A stretch of 53,068 nucleotides of DNA from NCBI RefSeq assembly GCF_000003815.2, contig NC_049980.1, positions 4,761,386-4,814,453 of the forward strand. Direction: 5' to 3'. Of this stretch, positions 42,846-53,068 are shown piece by piece. The notes below the pieces were generated by a model. That model saw nothing but the letters and a program-made list of their open reading frames with translations. It did not search any database and had not been told where the DNA came from. The stretch comes from Branchiostoma floridae. Lineage: Eukaryota > Chordata > Leptocardii > Amphioxiformes > Branchiostomatidae. How positions within the stretch are numbered: the first letter of the stretch is position 1; every line of letters starts with the position of its first letter. The translations under genes were made by a program, and so were the position numbers.

Positions 42846-44585
42846 GTGTCAGTGAACCCGTGTACAATATACACTACAAGTTTAAAATACGCTTTTAAGC
42901 AGACAAAATTGTGCTAGATCGGGCGTACCTATTGTTATGGAGGAAATGGGTGTAAGCAGACGTGCATTGCTTATGTAGATGCCACATAGCTTGAGAATCA
43001 AGTCCACACCAAGATGGCCAAGGCTAGGCTTAAGAGAACTTCACAAATCCGTGAAGTTCATTCAATATTGATATAGCCACAAAAGGAAGCCTTAGTGCAG
43101 TTTTGACGCCGATTAAATTGCCAGATGCATAAAGAGCTCAAATTTGCATTGTTTTTGTGTTCTGTTGCAAAGTAAACACGTCAGATTTTATTCGATGTCT
43201 TGCATATTTATACAATGAGTGTCCAAGATAGTCTCTTTATTCAGCCCATTAGACCCTCAATATAAATAATTAAGTCCAATTGGATTCTGTTCTGTCCGTG
43301 TTCAGCTCATTTGAAGCTATAGTTATATTTGACATGAAGAAATAGAAAGGTGACAGACTAGCATTCTCTAGTTTAACATTCTCTCTATTAACTAACCCCA
43401 AGCCAATACAAATCTAGTACCAAAGTACTCTGCTAGGAGAATAATGGTTAAAGGATGTTTCTATACCTTGATGTCTTGTTCCACATCTACGGCAACCCGT
43501 TTATCTGTAGCCATCCGTCTACATTACTACACATACTCACTACAGACGAATCAGCACCAAGGAGAGACACCGTTCCCCCATGGATTCATTTTGCCTCATG
43601 CAGTTGTTCTGCTTTGCTCTTCGTGTGAATTCTTTAATCCGCTGCTGCCGTTCACTTGGGCGTAAATAAGAATATATCGCCCCAATTAGAGAATAATGCT
43701 TAGACGTCCCCCGCATACTAATAGCTTACACAACTCAAAGAATATGTCTAACTCCTCAGTAGAAAGTCTGAGCACTTTAAGTAAAGTGACTGTAACCGTA
43801 TAAAGAAACTATTCCAGATCTAGGGCTACCAGAAAAAATAAACGTATTTTTAAATAATATTGGACGTGAAAACTTGACGTGTGGTTCAATAACATTTTGT
43901 TCTTTGATCCTAAAGCATTTATTTTATTATTCTATTCTGTGATAAAAAGTAAACGGGCATTACTTTTACTGTGTTTTTCATAATGTACCTGCTGTTCTAC
44001 TGCCACTCGTTCAAGTAACACTAGTTGTACAATTGGGCCATTTTTCATTGTGATCCGATGCGGTACGTGGCAATACTTCGCCAATTACATTCGTTTCACT
44101 CTTTCATATATCATTACTATTGACTTATCTTGTACCAGTGAGGAATAATAAAAATCGACGTTCCTTCCCTCAGGGTACATGCAATCCTCCGAGATTCCTT
44201 CTGTGAGACTTCAATATTTGAACCTTGCAGCATTGGCAGTTTTTTCAACGCTTTTGGAATACAAACTACCGAGAGGTCAACTGTCCACACTAACTCATAC
44301 CTTGACCCGTCCAATACAATACCGACTTTCCGATCCATCCACTTCCATACAGATTGCAAAATGAATGCTAACATGTGCCATTCCTGGCACCGTTATAAAA
44401 GGGCTACATAAAGATAATAAAACACCCAATAGCCGTCGATATCTGGAACCCCGTTGGGGGTCCTAAATCCGAAGAGTTATGACGTTGTGATCGACTGAGT
44501 CGGCCTATGGGTTGTTGAAACATGCCTGTTTGGCAGATCGAACCGACGTGATATCGATCGAACAGCGATAACTAATGCCTCATGA
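42846..44585. other. Intergenic stretch, no gene seen
   Basis: AT-rich with short frames only (longest about 85 codons at 44117-44374, - strand, no motif). No splice-bounded exon with recognisable protein similarity. Confidence 0.5.
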
Positions 44586-44589
44586 AGGA

Positions 44590-45040
44590 TGGCTTGTCTA
44601 CGGCTGGCTAAATGCCAAGGTTAAAATTGGCTCAGAGAGGATGCACAGTCATATTTTCTCTGGTTTTCGCAGAAAGACAGGCTGACAGTTTTCCAAGAAA
44701 ACCAAGCTTTTTGAATTTTACTTTTAATGCCATAAGTCCACCTGTCAGAAATTAAATATTCCGCACGAAATTTATGAATATTTATATATCTATATCTGAT
44801 ATCTATCTTCATATGGATATCTTGTCTACGTTTGGCAAAATCCCAGGGTTTAAATCAACTCAGAGAGAATTCACAGTCATTGCTTTTCTTTTCTAGTTTC
44901 GCAGAAAGACAGGCTGACAGTTTTCCAAGAAAACTAGTTATAGGCCTATGGAATTTTACTTTTAATACCAGAAGTACACCTGTCAGCAATTCAACATTCC
45001 GCACGTGTTTATATCCATATCTAATATCTATCTTTCTAAC
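44590..45040 (+). repeat. Two-copy tandem duplication, period about 232 bp
   Basis: TCGCAGAAAGACAGGCTGAC, CAGTTTTCCAAGAAAAC and GGAATTTTACTTTTAAT-type blocks occur once in each half (AGAAAGACAG at 44671 and 44903). Each unit ends in a TATC-rich tract. Confidence 0.85.
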
Positions 45041-45239
45041 TATCTATCTATGTTTCTAGCGATACAGCACCAACCTCCCACACCCCAGAGACAAAACGCT
45101 AGCTTCTGTAAACGTAAACAGCTAACAGGAGCTAATTGACTCATTTGCATCAACTTCATCTTAGCATTTCTTTGTCTTACCTTGATTTATCTTGTCTTCA
45201 GCTCTTTTGCATTTATAGTTAGAATTTCCTCCAGATGCA

Positions 45240-45345
45240 TTCAGTGTCACTGAAGATAGTGAATGCTATCTGAAACGTCTTACCGTTTTCAAAATCACAT
45301 CCATGTGCTAGAGTAACTAACTGCTATTCGGCGTTACAATTTACG
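45240..45345 (+). repeat. Dispersed repeat, possibly a retroelement 3' end
   Basis: GAAGATAGTGAATGCTATCT, GAAACGTCTTACCGTTTTC and GAGTAACTAACTGCTATTCG. The last block is echoed at about 2775-2795 in a DUOX intron (GAGTAACTGCTATTTGGCG). Confidence 0.4.
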
Positions 45346-45724
45346 GTTTGCCAAACCATCTAATGTTGTTAGGTATAGATATTATCATTTACAGCTAAGT
45401 TGAATCTATGAGCACAAGAACATTGCTGACTCACGATTTTTTCCGGACATCTATGCACAAAAAGAGGCAATAGATATTTATGAAATAAGATAAAAATGAC
45501 AAATGATGTTTTGACAAGCTAACATTCTCAAATTCATATATATTCCTAGCGGCACAAATACCGACGTTTTGCGCCAAGACACGTTACAGATTGGCTGTAT
45601 ACGGGTATCTTAACAGTGCGGAAAGCGATAGGATATTTGACGCAGCACAAAGCTTATAGGTAGAGGATATTGAGATATAGTTCCGTCATATGTCATTGAT
45701 AAGAGCAATGTTTAAATGTTGTGG

Positions 45725-45905
45725 CATCTTGTGTGGCGTAACTGGTAAAGTGTTGTGCTCAAAATCTTACAGGTCCCGAGTTCGATACTCGCCGTGCACA
45801 AAACGTTGTTTCTTTGAGAAAGGCACTTCGTCACTTTAGCCAGGTGTAAAAAAATGGGTAACCTGCCTTCAGTCGGGAAGATAAAATACTACCTTTACCT
45901 TCTGT
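45725..45905 (+). mobile_element. tRNA-derived SINE, nearly complete
   Basis: A-box-like GTGGCGTAACTGGTAAAG and B-box-like GTCCCGAGTTCGATACTC stand about 30 bases apart. They are followed by GAGAAAGGCACTTCGTCAC, CCAGGTGTAAAAAAATGGG and CTGCCTTCAGTCGGGAAG, the body shared with the SINEs at 18000 and 29075. It is the best-preserved head-plus-body copy in the window. Confidence 0.75.
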
Positions 45906-47160
45906 CTGTCTTCTTTATGTGGCGATGTTAAAATATTTTACTATCTTTAGTGCAGAGCCACATTGTCTAGTCCGTCTCAAAGCAAATAAAATAAAATATG
46001 TAAGCGTTGCTCATATCAATAGATCATACCACCATTCAGCTTGACGGTGATCGCAATGCGACCTTACTACAACCTTGCTGAGACCTTGCTTCGACCTCAT
46101 TTGTGTAACCCTTGACTTTATAATTGGAATAACATGCAAAATGTAAAATGTATGACTGGAATTACAATATAGCATACGAAACGTAAACATATGCTTTTTG
46201 GCAATAAGGTTCGTTCGGCACAAAAAAAAATGTTCTATAGTTGATAGTATAAATACATCTCACTAGGCCTGTCGACTGCAAAAGACTGGTCACAGTTCAC
46301 CCGTGTTTTTCTCGCTAATAGTCGCTAACAATTCGCAATTCTTTTCTTTGATTTAGTCGACTGTTTATTGAGAGGGAAATACGGCCAGGGCTACCCACCT
46401 AGCCGGAGGCTATTATCAAGGGCTTGCCCTGGTAACAGTACAATATACACTAACAGAGTAATGTTGACCGATACATGATGTTCGAACAAGGTTATGCAGA
46501 CAACGCAAGATACGGTTAACTTTGACTACAGAGGCGATCTGTGTTGACTAGCTTGACTAGCAGTCGAGGACTCTATCGCCAACGTTACCAATTGTTCGCC
46601 TAAAAATAGCAAAATCCTGTCAACGGACAACTGCATGGCCAAAAAGTTTCCACACTAAGTTATTACGAACAGATGCGCCCTTGACTAATGTATAATGTAT
46701 GTTCAACCAAGTCAGCATTCCACATCGCGTTGCTAAATACCCAGGGATAGATCAAATCTTTGTTCTCCTCGCGCTCGGAAGAGAATTTCATTATCCGACT
46801 ACAATACGGGTCTTCCGCGCCAATCAAGATCATTATCTGCTGCAGCATGTGTTCAGACCACGTTTCGTGCCTTTAAAGTAAATGAGGCCTTAGCTAGATG
46901 AAAGAGGAACGGCTTATTCTATTTCAGACATGCATGGTTTTTAAATCCCCCGCATTCGTTACTCGTTACCGGGTGGGTAAGGGTGATTGTGAAGTAAAGG
47001 TAAAAATATTCACCGTCAGATCTCTACAGTGTAGGGGAAAACAAACTTTTCATGTAATATAAGGACTGATGAAGGTGTAATTCTGTGTGTTTCTGTCGTA
47101 TCAGTTAATTTTGTGTGATTGGACACATATCTGTTTCTGTCTTTTTCTTTCATAGCATTT
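45906..47160. other. Intergenic stretch, no gene seen
   Basis: Frames up to 70 codons without motifs. A CCAGGGCTACC / GGGCTTGCCCTGG near-palindrome at about 46385-46432 is the only structure noted. Confidence 0.45.
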
Positions 47161-47164
47161 GTTT

Positions 47165-47345
47165 CTCCCCCCCCCCCCTTCTCCCTCTCTAAGGGAGGGG
47201 GCATAACTGGAAGGCCATATCCCACTTTATATCGTGTAAAAACTCTCTCTGACTCTCTCTATGTTGTTTTTGTATGTGTTTGTGTGTGTGTGCGTTTGTG
47301 TATGTATGTGTTTTAGTGGGTGTGTTTGGTGGTGGGTGGTGGTAC
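47165..47345 (+). repeat. Poly-C, (CT)n and (TG)n low-complexity tracts
   Basis: A C12 run near 47167, CTCTCTCT tracts near 47185 and 47245, and a TG-rich run at 47265-47345. Confidence 0.85.
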
Positions 47346-47429
47346 CATAACTGCAATCCCTTTCTTACTTTCTTTCGTTTCTGTCCATCTTCCAAAGGCA
47401 GTTACTGACATGTAGATGCATATAGCTGA

Positions 47430-48040
47430 CACGAGACAAAGATTAGCCAATGAATCACCCACTCCAGACAGAATAATACTGAACGCCCCATACAGGACAC
47501 CAACAGCTGAAGTTCTCTGCCGGCTAGGCTGGAAAGACATTAAAGCAACACACCAGTACAACAATGCCGTGCTAGTCTACAAGGCCCTAAACAGCAAACT
47601 GCCACCCTACATGTGTCAGATGTTTGTGTACTGCAGGAACCAGAGTACAAGACAACCAGACAAAGCACAAGTAGTCAACTGGTTGTCCCAAAACCGAATC
47701 GAGAGACCTTCAGAAGATCAATAGCCTACCGTGGACCCAATGTCTGGAACAACCTACCACCAGACACACGTACGGCTCCAAATCTGACCAGCTTTAAGAG
47801 ACTCTTGAAGTAAAAGTAATTGACCAAAACGAACGGACACGGACTATGAACACTGAGCTATCTGCACCACTATATGTTTTGTACCATGTATGTGTAGTGA
47901 TATAGGTTGATGAATCTAATAGTACTCAATGTAATCTGTATCTGTATTATATTTTATATGACCCTGACCTCCCTCATGACCTCAATGAAAAGCGGCCTGC
48001 TGGCCGATTTGAGCTTCTCGTGAATAAACAAAGGTTCAAA
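47430..48040 (+). mobile_element. LINE 3' fragment (C-terminal RT part plus 3' UTR)
   Basis: Two frames cover the C-terminal end of a CR1/Jockey-type polyprotein: RIILNAPYRTPTAEVLCRLG with LVYKALNSKLPPYM at 47416-47640, then SIAYRGPNVWNNLPPDTRTA and SFKRLLK to a stop at 47811-47813, with a frameshift at about 47640. The 3' UTR ends with GGCCTGCTGGCCGATTTGAG and an AATAAACAAAGGTTCAAATAA tail. It differs in sequence and strand from the LINE at 13-15 kb, so it is a second family or lineage. Confidence 0.85.
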
Positions 48041-48059
48041 TAATTTGGATACATTGGGG

Positions 48060-48305
48060 CATATCCGTTTTCTTCTTCAAAAGGCCGGTTCTTTAGCGTG
48101 CGTAGGGTGTGACTCTCCACTGACACGGGAATGTCATTAACGTCCTATTCGAGGGAAGCTATGAACTCATTTTACCTGAGTAAAGTAAGGACAATTCGTG
48201 TAAAGTAACTTTTCCAAGGGCACAAGATCGTTGCCACCGCTGGATTCGAACCCGGGACCTCTTGGTCCTGAATTAAACACGCTCTGTTACGCCCCGCGAT
48301 CTCTC
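48060..48305 (-). mobile_element. SINE, reverse orientation, joined to the LINE tail
   Basis: On the - strand the B box is almost canonical (GGTCCCGGGTTCGAATCC). A GGGGCGTAACAGAGCGTG head precedes it and CTTGGAAAAGTTACTTTACA follows. The far end carries the GTGACTCTCC / ACACGGGAATG / CGTCCTATTCGAGGGAA blocks (+ strand) seen at 9590 and 15895. Confidence 0.7.
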
Positions 48306-48715
48306 ATCCAACCCACTGCACTCTACACTATGTCGTAACGCTAAAGTTGATCTGCTTTGGTACTAGTAAGCAGATCATCGATCAAGCTCGAAGAATTACT
48401 CCCATTTCCCTGGGTAATAAGAAAACCCTCCAAAACACCCATATTGTGTATGGATAAAAATTCACTATGGTAACAGAGACAGAGAGAGATGTCATTAGGT
48501 TTCGACCGGCAGGCTAGTACGATGTCAGATATTGTGCAGTCTGGCAGAATTGCTAACTCATGGTGAAAGCCAAAACGCCCCCAAAGTGACACGGGTTACC
48601 AAAGCTATCTTTATATAGCTTAGTGTTACCCCAGGCGTGTATGTATGGCAAATCACATCACCTCAACTGTCACATACCAGGGACGATCAATAAGTTCTCA
48701 GCTTCACTCAGACAT

Positions 48716-49095
48716 AAGGTGTTCAACTCAATTTTAGGTGCATTTTGAATAAGTCTAAACTTTTTTTGAATGTCTGTGATATCCATATTAAGGTGCTCTA
48801 CTCAATTTTAGGTGAATTTTGAATAAGCAATAAGATTCTTATGAATGTCTATAATATCCATTGCAAGGTGTTCAACTAAATTTTAGATGAATTTTGAATA
48901 AACACTAACCTATTTATGAATGTCTATAATATCTAAGGCAAGGTGCTCAACTCATTTCAAGGTGAATTTTGAATGAGCACTAAGCTTTTTTTTAATGTCC
49001 TTAATGTCTAAAGCAAGGTGCCCAACTCAATTCAATGTGAATTTTTAATAAGCGCCAAGTATTTTTATGAAAGTCTACAATATCCTCATTTGTGA
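48716..49095 (+). repeat. 75-bp tandem repeat, about 5 copies
   Basis: AAGGTG starts at 48716, 48790, 48865, 48940 and 49015. Each unit reads roughly AAGGTGCTCAACTCAATTTT, GGTGAATTTTGAATAAGC, then TATGAATGTCTATAATATC. AT-rich and diverged; non-coding. Confidence 0.9.
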
Positions 49096-50261
49096 ATATT
49101 AAAATGTTTCGAGAAAGGGAATTTTAGCTGTTATCTGGGGCTGAATTACATTCAGCTCTGCTGAAAGTCAGATACCGACTTCATTCTAGTTAAAATACTA
49201 ATGGATTCCTCATCAAACTTTTTGGCGATGTCTTAAACGATTTCATGGCATATGGAGCATAACTCAAACAGCTCTGATCACAGTTTTATTTTATTTTTCT
49301 CTAATTACTTGATCATTTTTAAAAGTATGTCGACTAAAAAAAAAATATAAGTAATAAAATGATTTCATATTTGGTCGTACGTAAAAGGCGACGTAAATTT
49401 ACAATATGCTTGTGCCCCTAAATATAGGTTTTAGTCTTGACTGGGACTCATAACGTATTGATCATCCCTTGAACCGGGCAGAAACCACGTTGCAAGGCTT
49501 ATAGTTTGTTCTTGATTCTATCGATTTTATGTTACATCTCCTTACGGGTTCGCCTCAAGTCACAACCTTTTCCAACACCTACGCAGAAAATCGCACACTC
49601 CAAAACCCAGCAAAATCCCTGGAGTATTAAATATTCATATTTTCTATCGGGAAAATCTTTCAAGTGTACATCTGCTTCATGCAGTGCTGCAAATGGCCAT
49701 CTATTTTGCTGAAGATATGCATTGGTCTCGATGACATTTCACAACGTCCTCTTGCATCAACCCTCGCCTAGAAAGTATGCGGGAATATGATAACACATAA
49801 TGGCCATGATTTAACAAATAGATAAATAAACCAGAATTTCATAAACTTCATGTACGTTTGCTTAGTTGCAATGATAAATTCACAATGTTTATAAAGCTTA
49901 TACCATTATTTCGCAAAATGAATTTTTAATTGTAAGCAAAACTGTCGTACGTTTTTCACGATACCTTACTGAAATTTTAAAGAAATGTTTTCTTTAGAAT
50001 CTTAACAAGCCGTTAGTGGGCCCAAAATCTTATCATGCTAAGGTCTCATTAAGACCTACTCACAAAGAGTTATACAAACGATACCAAAACATAACCCTTT
50101 TTGGCGAAGGTAAAAAGACAACAATAGTTACATGTAAGTCTCATTGTAAATCGTACACGTAGCTAATAAATTTCCTACAATCGAGTAATTGTTCGACTGT
50201 CACATCTTTCTGTGAAAGGGGGAAGCTGATTACCTACAGCCTATCACCTACAGCCCTACAA
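49096..50261. other. AT-rich intergenic stretch, no gene seen
   Basis: No frame with motifs and no clear repeat structure. Confidence 0.45.
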
Positions 50262-51125
50262 TTAGCATAGCCTAAATTAGAAGGCGTGTTGCATGCAAAA
50301 CAAATTAGTGAACGCCTGGGTAGGGAAGGTAAATAGATTTTTACGCTCTCCTGGAGCAAAAACTTGCAGGGGTTAGTGGTGTCATCATCTTGTTATCGAC
50401 CAACTTGGGTTGTGAAGAATTACTTCTTTGGCAGGCAGTATGTGGCATAGTGTGGTGTAATTAGGTAGGTTGAAAGTCCTGCGTTCGAAGCCCCTGATAT
50501 GATCCGATGCTATGCCTATGGAAAAAAAAACTTAACACGTATTTAGTTGCTTCAATCATGTTGAAAATGAATATCTAGCTTCGGTTAGGCGTGGTACATC
50601 TAATAGAATGATTTTAGATGCCCTTGTTTAAGGAGAGCCACACCTTAAGCACGTAAATAGACTCATTACGCGTCGGGGTCCGTCTTGGTGTAAGTGGATC
50701 AATCATATATACCAGGATATGTAGCTTGTGCTGGTCAGTACAAACCTAGTGAGTTACATGCAGTACAAGAAAATGCCACATGCAAACCTACGATTAGTGT
50801 AAGCTAAAGCCAAAGGCGTGTTGCATACGGGGTGAATTAGTGAACGCCTGGGTAGGGAAGGTAAATAGATTTTAACACTCTCATGGAGCAACACCTTACA
50901 GGGGTTAGTGGTCTCATCACCTAGTTATCGACTCACTTGGGTGTGAAGAATTCCTTCTTTGACAGGCAATATGTGGCATGGTGTAACTGGTAGGTTGAAA
51001 GTCCTTGGTAGGGAAAAAAAGTAGATTTTACGCTCTGCTGGAGAAAATTGTTGCAGGGGCTAGTGGTATCGTGATCTTGTTATCGACCCACTTGGGCGCG
51101 AAGAAATCCCACTTTGACAGAAAGC
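50262..51125 (+). repeat. Direct repeat of about 230 bp in three diverged copies
   Basis: Copies at about 50262-50495, 50796-51003 and 51008-51125 share GGTAGGGAAGGTAAATAGAT, CAGGGGTTAGTGGT, CTTGTTATCGAC and TTGGGTGTGAAGAA-type blocks. The first two also share ATTAGTGAACGCCTGGGTAG and TATGTGGCAT. After the first copy a CTGCGTTCGAAGCCCC B-box-like motif suggests a link to a SINE. Confidence 0.8.
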
Positions 51126-52645
51126 ACCTACTACAGTGGAGACGGATTGAAATTGGTGGCAATTTTTTTCCTTGTAATTTACGACGTGGTCGGGGGTCGT
51201 CGCACGATTTTAATGGCTGCGTCGGAACTAAATGAGTCAAAGATCTAAGATAACCTTTTCCGTTATACGATAGCTCAAATTCACACCACACATGCTCGAC
51301 TATTTCAAGAATTCCCTTTGGTTAACGACGTGTGTGACCGAATTCTTTTTTTTTTCGGAACACCAGTGAAACATTACATTCCAGTTCCACTGGAAGATGT
51401 TACCGTACCGCGTTACGAACTCTGAGGGGACATACGATTTGACAGAGAGGATTTAACTAATTTCATTGATAGAAAGCCAATGTATGTTTTAAATTATGAT
51501 TTGTTATCTGTATATGTATCTAATATAGCCGATATAACCGGCGTAACACAATAGCCTCACAGGCACGCAGTGCGGCAGCAGCTGGTTTTATTACACTGTT
51601 TGAAACTACCTGTCACACCTAAATTATCTGCAAGTATTCTTTTAAACCATCCAGCGGCGATTAATCTAATGACAACAAATTCCACTCTATAATAACCTAG
51701 TTATTATAGAGTGGTATTGAATAGTTTTGGGAAAATACAATTCTATGTTGGCAACGCTTACACGCACGACTATTCCTTTTTTTTAGCTTGTATTAGATAC
51801 TTATCAGTCATTACATCCACCGGTTCGTTGGTCATACCAACTGATACTTTTCAAAATGAATATATTTCAAATCATACTTTTCAGATCTTCAAACATAGTC
51901 CGACTATAAAGCCAACGGTTTTGAAAAGAAGGCCTAGTAATTGAACGTTGCACAAGAATTCTCTTCCATCTGAAGGAATTGCTAATCGATGATGTCTGAT
52001 TGCTTGAGTTCTTGCCCCCAGATTTATTTTCGCCTGAAGTGAAAAATGTCTTGTGATTCCAAGAAAGAATCGATCCTGCGTTTCTTTAGTGAGTGAAGAA
52101 GCAATTTTAAGGTTCATTTGGTTCTGGGCCAGATATTTTACGGCAAATTAGTTTTCCGGAAGAAATTAGAGCGAGTCGTACATACCAGGAGGCATCTAGG
52201 AGGTAATGCTGTGATAATCATAAATATCCACGCAAGTCTCGCGAGAACTAGGTCACTCCGTGATCAAGATGGACTGGTAGCCATCGAAAATTTGAAGGTA
52301 CGTGTGTTTACCTTTAAAAAGTAGTCACTGATGATAGATGAAAATTCTGCAACTGCTAAATATTCTATGTATACGTTCTTTGACATAGACTGGAAGGAAA
52401 TCCAAGTAGGATCTATTCAAAAATTAGAAATCACACCGTGCACGCGTGGCAGATTCAGAACACGAGATTTTAAAACCTGAAGTCCAGCTGCAGTATCATA
52501 ACAGGCTGCCAGTGGGCCTAGGATCGGGTCATTTCGAGGTAGTGTAAACACACCTAGACATAGACACACATATACACACAGACATAAACAGGTATACACA
52601 CACAGGCAAAGACTTGTTAATAAGAGATATTTGAATAAAATTTGG
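51126..52645. other. Intergenic stretch, no gene seen
   Basis: Short frames only. A local inverted pair ACTCTATAATAACTAGG-type (CCACTCTATAATAACCTAG and TTATTATAGAGTGG) at about 51681-51715 could form a hairpin. Confidence 0.45.
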
Positions 52646-52654
52646 GAATATTTG

Positions 52655-52748
52655 AGAAAAAGAGAGAGAGAGACAGAGAGAGAGAGACAGAGAGGGACAC
52701 AGAGAGGGACACATAGAGAGACAGACAGACATAGACAGAGAGAAAGAC

Positions 52749-52780
<32 letters not shown>

Positions 52781-52800
52781 TGACAGACAGATAGAGACAG
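52655..52800 (+). repeat. (AG)n-rich purine tract
   Basis: About 145 bases of AGAGAC/AGAG on the + strand, giving long Ser-Leu frames on the - strand. 52801-53068 shows no feature. Confidence 0.95.
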
Positions 52801-53068
52801 ACATATTAACGCACCATACCTAAATAAGACTTTCTTGCGGCTAAGGAAACAAACTCAATTTTGCCGGGCAAAAGGCTCCTTTTCATAAATCCTTGAAATG
52901 GGTTTGAGCTGTCGGAAGAGTTTAATGAATCATATACCGGTGACGATAAGTTATTTCGTCAGTTTTTCCGTGGCTCCATATGACTTTAATCACATACCGC
53001 CCCCTCAGCAATTATCTGTTTTATAGTTACGCTATTGAGATTGGCTTTGCGTTCTACCCTGCCTCTAC

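Noticed and set aside
52529-52804. 91-codon Ser-Leu-rich - frame
   Set aside because: Translation of an AG-rich simple repeat.

Overview
The window is animal genomic DNA. Its genes are split by GT-AG introns, and the introns and flanks are full of CA/TG microsatellites, short tRNA-derived repeats (SINE-like), truncated non-LTR retrotransposons and many small inverted-repeat elements. Gene content (a dual oxidase next to steryl-sulfatase-type sulfatases), intron size and repeat style suggest an invertebrate chordate, most likely an amphioxus (Branchiostoma). The species is inferred, not proven. A run of 100 N at 36447-36546 marks an assembly gap.

Region 1 (1-12.6 kb, + strand) is the C-terminal part of a dual oxidase (DUOX). 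Seventeen exons splice in frame to 825 codons plus stop. They carry two canonical EF-hands, the six-helix ferric reductase core with its heme histidines, the FAD and NADPH sites and the NOX-type C-terminus. Two exons have decayed tandem copies in neighbouring introns. Region 2 (12.6-17 kb) is intergenic. It holds a 5'-truncated, frameshifted non-LTR retrotransposon on the - strand and a large inverted-repeat element with a LINE tail nested in one arm.

Region 3 (17-37.8 kb, + strand) is a tandem array of sulfatase genes of the steryl-sulfatase/arylsulfatase C-D-E-F-H type. Gene A (17072-24108, 577 aa) and gene C (28844-36345, 578 aa) each have seven exons with identical intron phases and intact catalytic residues. 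Between them lies fragment B, a copy of gene A's promoter-proximal DNA plus a truncated exon 1. Comparing A with C shows which insertions came after the duplication (TTAA-flanked element, other MITEs, a 1.4-kb insert in C) and which are shared (SINE, CA tract and G-tract).

Region 4 (38684-42842) is the most notable find: a 4159-bp element with 29-bp terminal inverted repeats starting CACTG and a 3-bp TAA target duplication. Both subterminal regions carry many TCCGGA motifs, on the right partly as a 72-bp minisatellite. It looks like a CACTA/EnSpm-type DNA transposon with no recognisable transposase. It carries spliced gene-like exons in antisense and a nested MITE. Region 5 (42.8-53 kb) has no recognisable host gene, only tandem duplications, SINEs, a LINE 3' fragment and simple repeats.
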